64,000 nucleotides of DNA from Woeseiaceae bacterium. Its GTDB lineage: Bacteria > Pseudomonadota > Gammaproteobacteria > Steroidobacterales > Woeseiaceae. The stretch is from assembly GCA_021773035.1 (NCBI GenBank), contig JAJFKU010000055.1, positions 1-64,000 on the forward strand, read 5' to 3'. A program made the position numbers and the translations under genes. Shown piece after piece: positions 45,773 through 55,500 of the stretch. The notes under the pieces were generated by a model. The model saw only the letters and a program-made list of their open reading frames with translations, did not search any database and was not told the origin of the DNA. The number at the start of each line of letters is the position of its first letter. The first letter of the stretch is position 1.

Positions 45773-46123
45773 GGGGATATTTGCTAACTTTAGGTTCTTG
45801 CTGACCTCGACGCACTGGCATTTTCGCAGGGTCATCGATCTGAAGGGGTATACCGGAATGGCTCCCTTCGGTCCGCTTTATTTCCGGTATACCCCTTCAG
45901 ATCGATGCCTTGAGACAGTGACCGGTGCGTCCGGGTCAGAGCAGATACAAAGTGCTGACCTGAAATCGACGCGCAACGTGGTAAGCGGGCGGGTGACAGA
46001 GTGCTTACGGGAAATAAAGCGGACCGCAGGGAGCCATTCCCTGTAAGTACTCTGTCGCCCGCCCGCCTGCGCCGACTTAAGTGCGTCGAGGTCAGCAAGA
46101 ACCTAAAGTAAGCAGATATCCCC
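45773..46123 (+). repeat. Structured dyad repeat, copy 2 (293-bp core, 351 bp with extended arms)
   Basis: The core 45802-46094 is homologous to the inverted copy at 16205-16498 and has the same 15-bp terminal inverted repeats. Here the closing stem is much longer: 45773-45816 pairs with 46080-46123 over 44 positions with one G.U and one A.A mismatch. Hairpin A (arms 45833-45858 and 45882-45907) is a perfect 26-bp stem with a 23-nt loop. Hairpin B (arms 45985-46013 and 46037-46066) has about 27 pairs, two G.U and a one-base bulge. Loop B is complementary to loop A at 22 of 23 positions. The middle segment may form a small third stem (GGTCAG/CTGACC). It lies between the LysM terminator and dprA; beyond it, TTTGTTTC/GAAACAAA at 45765-45772 and 46136-46143 adds a further short inverted pair. 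Confidence 0.9.
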
Positions 46124-46201
46124 GCTCTTCCCACAGAAACAAACACTCAGCCAGAAGCCCAAGCAGCTATCATCGTAAACAAACATCCAGCAGGTAGGGC
46201 A

Positions 46202-47296
46202 ATGAACGATCGCGACTGGCTGACCCTGTCACATGCCTACGTGAGCGTGGCCGAGTTAAATGTGCTCAGCGAACGCTTTGGCGACATCGGCGCAATCGCG
46301 CAACAGAGCGAGGCAAAGCTTCGTGAGGCAGGCCTGTCCGACAGCAAGGCGCGCGCAATCAGCGCTCCCGATGAGAAGTCGCTGCAGGCAGCCTTGCGCT
46401 GGCTCGAAGCAGACGGTCATTCCGTCGTCGCTGTCGGCCATGACGATTATCCTCACTTGTTGGCGGAAATACGCGGCGCGCCGCTGCTGTTATTTGTCAA
46501 TGGCGATGTCGAAACCCTGCATCTGCCCTCGCTCGCGATTGTCGGCAGCCGGAATCCAACCCGTGGCGGGATACGCAATGCCGGAGACTTCTCGCGCTAT
46601 CTAGCGGGCAGCGGCTATACCATCGTCAGCGGGCTTGCCGAAGGTATCGATACTGCCGCTCACCGCGGTGCACTCGATGCCGGCGCCAGGACGATTGCGC
46701 TACTGGGCCACGGAATTGACCGGGTGTATCCGCCGCAGAATCGCGATCTCGCCCATGAGATAGCCGCCAGCGGAGCCCTGGTCACCGAGTACCCGCTAGG
46801 CACAGCCCCCGATCGCCGTCACTTCCCGGAGCGCAACCGCCTGATCAGCGGGCTGAGCCTCGGCACCCTGGTCGTCGAGGCCGCCAGGCGCAGCGGTTCA
46901 CTGATTACCGCGCGACTGGCGGCGGAGCAGGGCAGAGAGGTATTCGCGCTGCCGGGTTCTATCCATAATCCTCTGGCCCGCGGCTGCCATGAACTCATCC
47001 GCCAGGGCGCCAAACTCATTGAGACAGCCCAGGACATTGGCGCCGAACTCGCTCCGCTGACAGGCCATTTGCAACAAAAGGCAACGGAATCAATAACGAA
47101 CGCGCCTGCGGCACTCGACGACGACGGCGAGTATGGGGACCTGCGCGCGGCATTGAGCCACGACCCGGCGAGCATCGACGATCTCGCAAACCGCTCCGGA
47201 TTGACGATTGACCAGCTTTCCTCCATGCTTCTGATTCTGGAGCTTCATGGCGAAGTCGAAGCGCTGTCAGGCGGACGCTACGCAACCATTGCTTGA
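46202..47296 (+). CDS. dprA: DNA-processing protein DprA
   Basis: DprA (364 aa) protects incoming single-stranded DNA during natural transformation and loads RecA. The Rossmann core is complete: SLAIVGSRNPTRGGIRNAGDF, IVSGLAEGIDTAAHRGALD, ALLGHGIDRVYPPQNRDLA, SEYPLG-like VTEYPLGTAPDRRHFPERNRLISGLS, and VFALPGSIHNPLARGCHELIRQGAKL. A C-terminal winged-helix-like segment (DLANRSGLTIDQLSSMLLILELHGEVEAL) is also present. It starts the set dprA-smg-topA. The structured repeat ends 79 bp upstream of its start. Confidence 0.95.
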   Translation: MNDRDWLTLSHAYVSVAELNVLSERFGDIGAIAQQSEAKLREAGLSDSKARAISAPDEKSLQAALRWLEADGHSVVAVGHDDYPHLLAEIRGAPLLLFVNGDVETLHLPSLAIVGSRNPTRGGIRNAGDFSRYLAGSGYTIVSGLAEGIDTAAHRGALDAGARTIALLGHGIDRVYPPQNRDLAHEIAASGALVTEYPLGTAPDRRHFPERNRLISGLSLGTLVVEAARRSGSLITARLAAEQGREVFALPGSIHNPLARGCHELIRQGAKLIETAQDIGAELAPLTGHLQQKATESITNAPAALDDDGEYGDLRAALSHDPASIDDLANRSGLTIDQLSSMLLILELHGEVEALSGGRYATIA

Positions 47297-47317
47297 AGAT
47301 AAGGAGCCGCTCCAAGC

Positions 47318-47794
47318 ATGAAAGAAAACGTTCTCGACGTACTGATGTACCTGTTTGAATCCTACGTCGACACAGAAGAAGACCCGGAACCCGATCAAAA
47401 TGAATTGCGCATGGAATTGTCGCAGGCGGGTTTTGGCGACAGCGAAATTGACCGCGCACTCATATGGCTGGATGGTCTGACCGACCATCAGGACAATCTC
47501 AACTACGGCAATCTGAGCGCGCGCAGCACCCGCATTTTCAACGAGTTCGAGCACGAACGGCTCGATTCGTACTGCCGTGGCTATATCACCTATCTCGAGC
47601 AAACCGGCATCCTCTCGCCACCACAGCGCGAACTGCTCGTCGATCGCCTGCTGGCGCTGGAATCCACCGATATCGACGTGGAACAGATCAAGTGGGTGGT
47701 GCTGATGGTGTTATTCAGCCAGCCTGGCCAGGAACTCGCTTATGCCCGTATGGAAGACCTCGTTTTTGAGGAAGGGGCCGGTCTGGTCCACTAG
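47318..47794 (+). CDS. smg: DUF494 family protein Smg
   Basis: This 158-aa protein is Smg/DUF494: MKENVLDVLMYLFESYVDTEEDPEPDQNELRMELSQAGF at the start, then ALIWLDGL and the C-terminal block VEQIKWVVLMVLFSQPGQELAYARMEDLVF. It is cytoplasmic, acidic and helical; the function is unknown, and its position between dprA and topA is conserved in gammaproteobacteria. It follows dprA after 21 bp and ends in a terminator-like hairpin at 47841-47865. Confidence 0.92.
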   Translation: MKENVLDVLMYLFESYVDTEEDPEPDQNELRMELSQAGFGDSEIDRALIWLDGLTDHQDNLNYGNLSARSTRIFNEFEHERLDSYCRGYITYLEQTGILSPPQRELLVDRLLALESTDIDVEQIKWVVLMVLFSQPGQELAYARMEDLVFEEGAGLVH

Positions 47795-47840
47795 TGGTAA
47801 AAATCGATTTCCTTGACAGTTCGCTGCCAAGCACGTAATT

Positions 47841-47865
47841 AAACCGCGGCACAGTCCGCGGTTTT
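47841..47865 (+). terminator. Intrinsic terminator-like hairpin after smg
   Basis: AAACCGCGG (47841-47849) pairs with CCGCGGTTT (47856-47864), loop CACAGT, followed by a short T-run (TTTTCC). A TTGACA at 47813-47818 with TAATTA 17 bases later precedes it and could be a topA promoter, in which case the hairpin would sit in the topA leader; the -10 match is poor. Confidence 0.6.
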
Positions 47866-47910
47866 CCGTTTTGAGGCCGCTGAATCTGACAAAAGGTCGC
47901 AAATCAGAAA

Positions 47911-50340
47911 ATGTCGAAAAATCTCGTAATCGTCGAATCGCCCGCCAAGGCCAGCACCATCAGCAAGTATCTGGGTAAGGACTTTGATGTCCTGGCGTCC
48001 TATGGCCACGTTCGGGACCTGATACCTAAAGAAGGCGCCGTCGACACCGAAAACCAGTTTTCGATGAAGTACCAGATCATCGAACGCAACGAAAAACACG
48101 TTAACGCCATCATAAAGGCGTTAAAAAAGGCCGATGCGCTATACCTCGCGACTGACCCGGATCGCGAAGGAGAGGCTATTTCCTGGCACCTGGTCGAACT
48201 GCTGAAGGAAAAGGGCATCCTTAAGGACAAGGACGTGCATCGCGTCGTCTTTCATGAGATTACGAAGCAGGCTGTCCGGGACGCCGTTGCCAATCCACGT
48301 GACATCTCAGGCGATCTCGTGGGCGCGCAACAGGCACGCCGCGCATTGGATTACCTGGTGGGCTTTAACCTCTCGCCGCTGCTGTGGAAAAAGGTTCAGC
48401 GAGGCCTCTCCGCGGGTCGCGTACAAAGCCCTGCTCTGCGAATGATTGTCGAGCGCGAACTCGAAATCGAGGCCTTTAAAGCGCGCGAGTACTGGTCGAT
48501 CGAAGCCGACGTCAGTAAGAACGAACAACCGTTCGCCTCGCGTCTCGTCAGCTACAAAGGCGACAAAGTAGAACAATTCAGTTTCGAGAACGAAGCTGCT
48601 GCACGTGAGGTCGAGAAAACTATCCTCGATGCCGCCGGCGGCGAGTTCAGTGTCCTTAGCGTCACCAAGCGGCAACGCCGCCGCAATCCAACAGCACCGT
48701 TTACCACCTCAACGCTGCAGCAGGAAGCCTCGCGAAAACTCGGTTTCAATACACAGCGCACCATGCGTGTTGCACAAAAACTCTATGAAGGTATCCAGTT
48801 GCCCGGCGAGGATCAGGTTGGACTGATTACCTACATGCGTACCGACTCGGTCACGCTCGCCGAGGTGGCGATTGCGGAAATTCGTGAAGTAATCGCGGAA
48901 CGTTACGGCGCCGAAAACGTTCCCGAGACCGCGCGCGAATTCAAGACTAAAGCCAAGAACGCACAGGAAGCTCACGAGGCCGTTCGTCCGACATCGGTGG
49001 CCCGGACACCGGACGATCTGAAAGCGGTGCTCGATGAGGACCAGTTCAAGTTGTATTCGCTGATCTGGAAACGCACCATGGCGTGCCAGATGGTACCGGC
49101 TGTGTTTGACACGGTGGCCATTGAGATGGCCGCGGGCCCCGAGGACGCCGGGCACCGCATGCGCGCCAATGGTTCCGTCCTGGTTGCGCCCGGCTTTATG
49201 GCCGTCTATCAGGAAGGTAAAGACGACTCGAAGGATGATGATGGCGACCGGCTGCTGCCCGAAATCGAGGAAGGGGATACCATAAAGCTCGACGAGCTGC
49301 GCCCCGAACAGCATTTCACAGAGCCGCCACCGCGTTTTACCGAAGCCAGCCTCGTCAAGACTCTGGAAGAACACGGTATCGGCAGGCCGTCGACCTACGC
49401 CAGCATCATCGCAACGCTGAAGAATCGTGAGTACGTCGAGATGGATGCGAAGCGCTTCATCCCGACGGACATTGGTCGCATTGTCATCGGCTTTCTTACC
49501 GAGCATTTCACGCAGTATGTGGACTACGACTTCACGGCGAACCTCGAAGACGATCTCGACCTGGTTTCGCTCGGCCAAAAAGAATGGGTACCACTGCTGG
49601 AGAAATTCTGGCGACCGTTTCACGAGCTTTGCGAAGATAAAGAAACCTCCGTCACTCGCGAACAGGTGGCACAGGCCCGGGAACTCGGCACCGACCCCAA
49701 GAGCGGCAAACCGGTCACCGTACGCATGGGTCGTTACGGTCCCTTCGTGCAGATAGGTACCAAGGACGACGAAGAGAAACCGAAGTTCGCGGGATTGCGC
49801 CCCGGGCAAAAGATGAATGACATCGATCTCGCCACGGCGATGGAGCTTTTCAAGCTGCCGCGCAAACTTGGTGAAACTGAAGATGGACTGCCGGTTTCCG
49901 CAAGTGTCGGCCGCTTCGGTCCGTACATCCGCTATGGCGACAAGTACGTTTCGATGAAGGAGGACGATCCATATACCGTCGAGCTGCCCCGTGCGCTGGA
50001 ATTGGTCGCGGAAAAAATAGTCGCCGACGCTAATCGGCTTATTCTGGATTTCGAAGAACAGGGCATTCAGGTGTTGAACGGCCGCTATGGCCCGTACATA
50101 ACCGACAAGACGAAAAACGCGCGAGTGCCGAAGGATCGTGAACCCAAGTCTCTTACTCTCGAAGAATGTGTAGAACTGCTGGCGGCAGCCCCGGTACGCG
50201 GTCGGCGCGGCAAGAAAAAGACGGCCAAGAAGGCCGCCAAGAAAACCGCCAAGAAGGCGACTAAGAAAAAGGCCGCGAAGAAAAAAGTTGCGAAAAAGAA
50301 GAAGGCTGCAAAAAAGAAAACGGCGCCAAAGAAAAGCTAG
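47911..50340 (+). CDS. topA: DNA topoisomerase I with Lys-rich tail
   Basis: TopA (809 aa) relaxes negative supercoils by a type IA mechanism. The TOPRIM domain (SKNLVIVESPAKASTISKYLG; TDPDREGEAISWHLVE), the active-site Tyr308 (LITYMRTDSV) and the gate domain are complete. Unlike E. coli TopA there are no Cys4 zinc fingers; instead three topoisomerase C-terminal repeats (GRYGPFVQIG, GRFGPYIRYG, GRYGPYITD) and a tail of about 45 residues composed of Lys-Lys-Ala/Thr repeats follow from about 760. Similar tails occur in other proteobacterial and actinobacterial TopA proteins. tsaC starts 10 bp downstream. Confidence 0.95.
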   Translation: MSKNLVIVESPAKASTISKYLGKDFDVLASYGHVRDLIPKEGAVDTENQFSMKYQIIERNEKHVNAIIKALKKADALYLATDPDREGEAISWHLVELLKEKGILKDKDVHRVVFHEITKQAVRDAVANPRDISGDLVGAQQARRALDYLVGFNLSPLLWKKVQRGLSAGRVQSPALRMIVERELEIEAFKAREYWSIEADVSKNEQPFASRLVSYKGDKVEQFSFENEAAAREVEKTILDAAGGEFSVLSVTKRQRRRNPTAPFTTSTLQQEASRKLGFNTQRTMRVAQKLYEGIQLPGEDQVGLITYMRTDSVTLAEVAIAEIREVIAERYGAENVPETAREFKTKAKNAQEAHEAVRPTSVARTPDDLKAVLDEDQFKLYSLIWKRTMACQMVPAVFDTVAIEMAAGPEDAGHRMRANGSVLVAPGFMAVYQEGKDDSKDDDGDRLLPEIEEGDTIKLDELRPEQHFTEPPPRFTEASLVKTLEEHGIGRPSTYASIIATLKNREYVEMDAKRFIPTDIGRIVIGFLTEHFTQYVDYDFTANLEDDLDLVSLGQKEWVPLLEKFWRPFHELCEDKETSVTREQVAQARELGTDPKSGKPVTVRMGRYGPFVQIGTKDDEEKPKFAGLRPGQKMNDIDLATAMELFKLPRKLGETEDGLPVSASVGRFGPYIRYGDKYVSMKEDDPYTVELPRALELVAEKIVADANRLILDFEEQGIQVLNGRYGPYITDKTKNARVPKDREPKSLTLEECVELLAAAPVRGRRGKKKTAKKAAKKTAKKATKKKAAKKKVAKKKKAAKKKTAPKKS

Positions 50341-50350
50341 GAACTAAGCG

Positions 50351-50914
50351 ATGATGATTGCCAGAAAAGCCGCGATGATCTTGCGAAGCGGCGGCATCAT
50401 CGGCTATCCGACCGAAGGCGTCTACGGGCTGGGCTGCTTGCCCGACGATCTGACTGCAGTACGGCGGTTGCTGCGCCTGAAGCAACGCGACCCCGCCAAG
50501 GGGCTGATCCTGATTGCCGCTAATAGCTCGCAGTTCGGCGGCTGGATCGATACCGCAAGGAGCAACCTGCTGCCGGCAGCAGAGCCCGACCAGCCGATCA
50601 CCTGGATCGTCCCGCCCGCCGATAGCGTGGCGCCGTTGATTCGCGGTGAGCACAGCGGCATCGCTGTCAGAATCACCAGCAACCCTGTCGCCCGCGCTGT
50701 CTGTGAGGCGGTTCGATCGCCTGTAGTTTCTACCAGCGCTAACTTCAGCGGTCGCCCGGTGGCGCGTAATCAATTCGTTCTTCGCCGACAGTTCCACAGT
50801 CTAGTAGACTATCTCGTGCCGGGCGACTGCGGACCGTCTTCCGGCCCTTCGGAAATCCGCATTCTGGAAACAGGGCAGGTTTTGAGGCCGCGCCACCCGA
50901 GAGAACGGCTTTGA
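50351..50914 (+). CDS. tsaC: L-threonylcarbamoyladenylate synthase
   Basis: This 187-aa YrdC-fold protein makes threonylcarbamoyl-AMP for the t6A37 modification of ANN-decoding tRNAs. [16 protein letters not shown] (about residues 14-29), the Lys-Arg region [17 protein letters not shown] and [16 protein letters not shown] plus [14 protein letters not shown] are the conserved elements. It overlaps hemF by 4 bases (the TTG start of hemF lies within its stop region), so translation is coupled. Confidence 0.93.
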   Translation: MMIARKAAMILRSGGIIGYPTEGVYGLGCLPDDLTAVRRLLRLKQRDPAKGLILIAANSSQFGGWIDTARSNLLPAAEPDQPITWIVPPADSVAPLIRGEHSGIAVRITSNPVARAVCEAVRSPVVSTSANFSGRPVARNQFVLRRQFHSLVDYLVPGDCGPSSGPSEIRILETGQVLRPRHPRERL

Positions 50915-51819
50915 GCGATATCGATCAGGTAAAAGACTATCTGCTGGCGCTACAGGATCGCATTTGCGCAGAGCTGGAGCAGCTCGACGGCAAGGCGGTT
51001 TTTGAGCGCGACTGCTGGCAGCGTCCCGGCGGCGGCGGTGGCGAGAGTCGCGTCATGTCCGGCGGGCAGGTATTCGAACAGGCGGGAGTCGGTTTTTCGC
51101 ACGTCTTCGGCAATGAGATGCCGGCGTCCGCTACAAAGCATCGTCCGGAGCTTGCCGGAAAGAACTTCCAGGCGGTTGGCGTGTCGCTCGTGCTACACCC
51201 CCGAAACCCTTACGTTCCGACCACGCACGCCAACTTTCGCTTCTTCAGAGCTGGCGACATCGAGCCCGTCTGGTGGTTCGGTGGTGGCTTCGACCTGACA
51301 CCTTATTACGCTTTCCGTGAAGACGTCGTGCACTGGCACGAAACTGCGAAGACGGCCTGCGACCCGTTTGGCGACGATCTTTATGCACGTTACAAGAAAT
51401 GCTGTGACGAGTACTTCTACCTCAAGCACCGCGATGAAACGCGCGGTGTTGGCGGTTTGTTCTTTGATGACGTCAACGACGCCGGGTTTGACAAAAGTTT
51501 TGCCTTTCTTCAATCCGTCGGGGACAGCTTTCTGCCAGCCTATACGCTGATCGTCGAGCGCCGGCGCGAGCATCCCTACGGCGATCGGCAGCGCGACTTC
51601 CAACTGTATCGTCGCGGCCGCTACGTTGAATTCAATCTGCTCTACGATCGCGGTACATTGTTCGGCCTGCAGTCCGGCGGCCGCACGGAGTCCGTTTTGA
51701 TGTCACTGCCACCGCGGGTGCGCTGGGAATACAACTGGTGTCCAGAGCCTGGCTCAGCCGAAGAGGAACTGTACCGTGAGTATCTGCACGCCCGCGACTG
51801 GCTGGGGGAAACCATATAA
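50911..51819 (+). CDS. hemF: Oxygen-dependent coproporphyrinogen III oxidase
   Basis: HemF (302 aa, TTG start) decarboxylates coproporphyrinogen III with O2. Marker segments are [64 protein letters not shown] and [29 protein letters not shown], and the end [35 protein letters not shown] motif. The presence of HemF points to aerobic growth. It overlaps tsaC and is followed by a gap of about 100 bp with nothing recognised. Confidence 0.95.
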   Translation: MSDIDQVKDYLLALQDRICAELEQLDGKAVFERDCWQRPGGGGGESRVMSGGQVFEQAGVGFSHVFGNEMPASATKHRPELAGKNFQAVGVSLVLHPRNPYVPTTHANFRFFRAGDIEPVWWFGGGFDLTPYYAFREDVVHWHETAKTACDPFGDDLYARYKKCCDEYFYLKHRDETRGVGGLFFDDVNDAGFDKSFAFLQSVGDSFLPAYTLIVERRREHPYGDRQRDFQLYRRGRYVEFNLLYDRGTLFGLQSGGRTESVLMSLPPRVRWEYNWCPEPGSAEEELYREYLHARDWLGETI

Positions 51820-51918
51820 GACCGACCGTTTGTGTCACCCGGCGAGAAACCGGGAATGGACACTTATTGAGCCTAGGAGTTACTGTCAGGTCTTCGACGA
51901 AGGCGGTTGCGAGAAGTC

Positions 51919-52479
51919 ATGTCCTGGATAACAGAAACCCCAATCAATGAGGCCGACGGTAAACTGGCGGAAACCTACGACGCACTGATCAAACAACGCG
52001 GAAAAGTCTCGAACATACTCATGGTTCACAGTCTCAACCCCGAGGCGATGAGTAACCACCTCGATCTCTACATGACGATCATGTTCGGCAAGTCAGGGCT
52101 AAGCCGTGCTGAACGGGAAGCGATCGCCGTCGTCGTATCCGCCAGCAACGATTGCGAGTACTGCGTAAACCATCATGCCGAGGCATTACGTCGTTACATA
52201 AAAGACGAGGAAGTCATTAGTTTACTGATGTCGGCCGATGGCCTGGAAACGCTGCAGCCGCGGCTGAGCAACATCGTCCGCCATGCGGAGAAACTGACGA
52301 CAGCCCCGGGCGCCATGACCGAAAGCGACCTTGGCGAATTGCGCGCCGCAGGACTCTCGGACAAGGATGTTCTTGACCTGACCCTGATCGTCGCTTATTT
52401 CAACTTCGTGAATCGCATAGCGCTTGGCCTCGGCGTGACTTTCAGCGAACAGGAAATGAGCGGTTATATCGACGACTAG
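51919..52479 (+). CDS. Peroxidase-related (AhpD/carboxymuconolactone decarboxylase-like) protein
   Basis: The 186-aa protein (ATG 51919; a TTG four codons upstream is possible) belongs to the AhpD-like family. The redox motif is SASNDCEYCVNHHAEALRR, with Cys-x-x-Cys and the adjacent His (about residues 78-86). The family includes alkylhydroperoxidase partners and similar thiol peroxidases. This variant has the longer peroxidase-related form, which begins TPINEADGKLAETYDALIK. It stands alone before the subtilase. Confidence 0.85.
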   Translation: MSWITETPINEADGKLAETYDALIKQRGKVSNILMVHSLNPEAMSNHLDLYMTIMFGKSGLSRAEREAIAVVVSASNDCEYCVNHHAEALRRYIKDEEVISLLMSADGLETLQPRLSNIVRHAEKLTTAPGAMTESDLGELRAAGLSDKDVLDLTLIVAYFNFVNRIALGLGVTFSEQEMSGYIDD

Positions 52480-52521
52480 TTGCGATAAGATAAAGCTCCC
52501 GAACCGCCCTGACGAGTCGAA

Positions 52522-55500
52522 GTGAAGACGAATCGCGCCTTATTGCTCTGCGGACTGCTCCTGACTGCAGCCAGCGTCAGCGCTCAGAATAAGTCCGTAA
52601 TAACGGCTGCCGATAATCTGCAGCTCGGCGGTGCGGAAGATCCCGCTACAACGAAAGTTTATGTCGTTCAATTGCGCTCGCCGTCTGCGGCCGAACACCA
52701 CGCAGCGTTGACAAAGTCATTCGCCGCCGCAGCTCCCGGCAGCAAACCACGACTCGACAAAAGCAACGCGGGCATTGAGGCCTACACAAAAACGCTGGAG
52801 GGCGAACAGCGCTCGGTATTGTCGAAAATGGGCCCTGGCGTTCGACCGATATACAGCTACAAATACGGCCTCAACGGTTTTGCCGCACGAATGAGCGTTG
52901 CCCAGGCGCAGAAGCTTCGCGGCCTCGACGAGGTGCTTAACGTATGGGAGGACGAGGTCCGTCCCCTCGCCACCCGGCATAGCCTGAGTTTTCTGGGCCT
53001 GTTCGACAGCGATGACGGGCTGCGCAGCCAACAGGAACTGGACGGTGACGGCGTTGTGATTGCCGTCATCGACAGCGGCATCGCTCCGGAACACCCGGCA
53101 CTGCAGGACACGCGCCAGGCGGACCGACCGCGAGTATGCAGCAGCAGCTGGGGCGAAACCTCGGTGTTAGGCAAGTGGTTGTGCCGGCGCTACGATAAAG
53201 AACCGGACGTTCTCGATTTCGAGCCTGCGGAAAACTGGAGCGGCATATGTCAGGCCGGGGAAGAATTCCTGGAGTCGGACTGCAACAACAAGCTTATCGG
53301 TGCTCGCTGGTTTGTAGACGGCGCAAGCGACACCGGGCCCATCGACGAGAACGAGTTTCGTTCGCCTCGCGACGCTGACGGACATGGCACGCATACGGCG
53401 ACGACGGCGGCGGGTAATCGCACCAGCGCGTCGATTTTCGGCACGCTCATTGGCGATGTTGAGGGGGTCGCGCCGAGGGCCCGGATCGCCGTCTACAAAG
53501 CATGCTGGCTGCGTCCGCAGGAATCGCGCGCCAGCTGTAATACATCGGATCTTGCGCGCGCTGTCGATGCCGCAGTCGCGGACGGTGTCGACATCATCAG
53601 CTACTCAGTCGGCAATTCCATGCGGCAGCTTACTGCGCCCGACGATGTCGCATTGATGGGTGCTGCCAAAGCCGGAATACTGACTATCGTCGCCGCCGGT
53701 AACGAGGGTCCGAATCTCGCAACCATTGGCTCGCCTGCCGGCAGTCCCTGGGTCATTACTGCGGCCGCGTCAACGCGCTCGGGCGAGTCCTCCGTTGAAG
53801 CCATGGAGATTGCGGAACCGCCATCGATAGCGGGCAGGTACGCGACCAGGGAGGCGGAGTTCTCACCGCCGTTGTCCGATCGCGACCCGATCGAAGGCGA
53901 GCTGGTGCTGGTGGATGACGGAGACGAGACCCTGCCATCCGGCGACCCAGGCGTCAGCTCCGATGGTTGCCAGGCACTGATCAACGGCAGCGAAGTATCC
54001 GGGAAGATTGCCTTAATGCAGCGCTCCGGCTGTCCGTTTACCGACATGGTCAGGAACGCCGAAGACGCCGGAGCCATTGCGGTACTGGTTTACAACATTG
54101 CCGGCGGGCCGGTGCTGATGCTGGGCGACACCGGCCTGGTCGATATCCCTGCGCTAATGATCGGTCAGGCAGACGGCAATCTGATACTGGCAGAGTTCGA
54201 CGCCGGCAATACCGTCTCCGTGGTTCTCGAGAAGAGCCTGCTATTAACGACCGCCGATAGCGGCAACGTCATGGCGAGTTTTTCGGCACGGGGTCCCGCG
54301 CCACTACCCGACGTGCTCAAACCCGATGTGACGGCGCCGGGAGTCAATATCATTGCCGGTTTCACGCCACGGCCCGCCAATGCGACACCGGGAGAGAACT
54401 TCGCCTACTTAAGCGGTACCTCGATGTCGACACCGCACGTCGCAGGCGTTGCCGCGCTGCTGCGCCAGGCACACCCGGAATGGTCGCCGGCAACGATCCG
54501 TTCGGCACTGATGACCACCGCGCGGCAGGACCTGCAATTACCGGACAGCATCTCTGCCGCCAACCCCTTCGACTACGGGGCCGGACACATCGTTCCCAAC
54601 GACGCCCTTCGGCCCGGTCTCGTATACGACGTCAGCGACGATGAATACGACGCCTTTGCCTGCGGCATCGCCTCGCCCGCCGTGACGCAGGCGCGCTGCG
54701 ACAGTCTCGCCGCGAGCGACCTGTCGTTCCTTCCGCGAGACATCAATCAACCGTCGATTGCCGTTTCTCGTCTGGCCGACCGGCAGACCATTACACGCCG
54801 CGTAACGAATGTCGGTGACGACGGTGCGAGCTACCGTATCGCGGTTGAAGCACCGCCGGGAATCGCTGTTGAAGTCTCCCCGCCGACCATCAGTATTGGC
54901 CCCGGTGAATCGGCCAGTTACGACGTCACGCTGGGCTACGAATCGGGGCCGCTGGATCAGTGGCGGTTTGGCGCATTGACATGGTCAAGTGGTGATTTTG
55001 AAGTCCGCAGCACCATTGCGGTCAAGCCCGCTTCGATCACGGCACCCACCGAAATCACCTCTGTCGGCGGTTCAGGCAGCGAGACCTTTGCCGTACAGTT
55101 TGGCTACAACGGCAGTTACAATCTCGGCGTACACGGACTCAACCTGCCGTACGTCGAAGATCGCTTCGTCGCCAACGACCCCACCAAGACCTTCACACGC
55201 CGTAGCAGCGCCGGTGTCACCGAACACGTATTAATCGTGCCGCAGAATCAGCTCTTTCTGCGCTTCTCGCTATTCGATGCATTGACCGATGGTAATGACG
55301 ATCTCGACCTGTACGTGTACTACTGCGGAACGGACGGCAGTGTCTGCAACAGAATCGGGGAAAGTGGCGAACAGACATCGCAGGAGCAGTTCAACCTCTA
55401 CCGGCCGGCGGCCGGCGTTTACGGCGTCTACGTTCATGGGTTTGAAACCGATCAGATAAATGGCGGGCCCGGTTCGAACTACAGCCTGCTCGCCTGGTCT

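Noticed and set aside
45798..46146. Open frames across repeat copy 2
   Set aside because: Same reason as for copy 1: inverted symmetry produces mirror-image frames without coding features.
47813..47841. Strong topA promoter (TTGACA, 17 bp, TAATTA)
   Set aside because: The -35 is perfect but the -10 matches poorly and it overlaps the start of the smg terminator stem, so I do not list it as a feature.
50261..50797. Long minus-strand frame over tsaC and the topA tail
   Set aside because: It is antisense to well-supported genes, with low-complexity Phe/Ser/Leu content reflecting the Lys-rich tail on the other strand.
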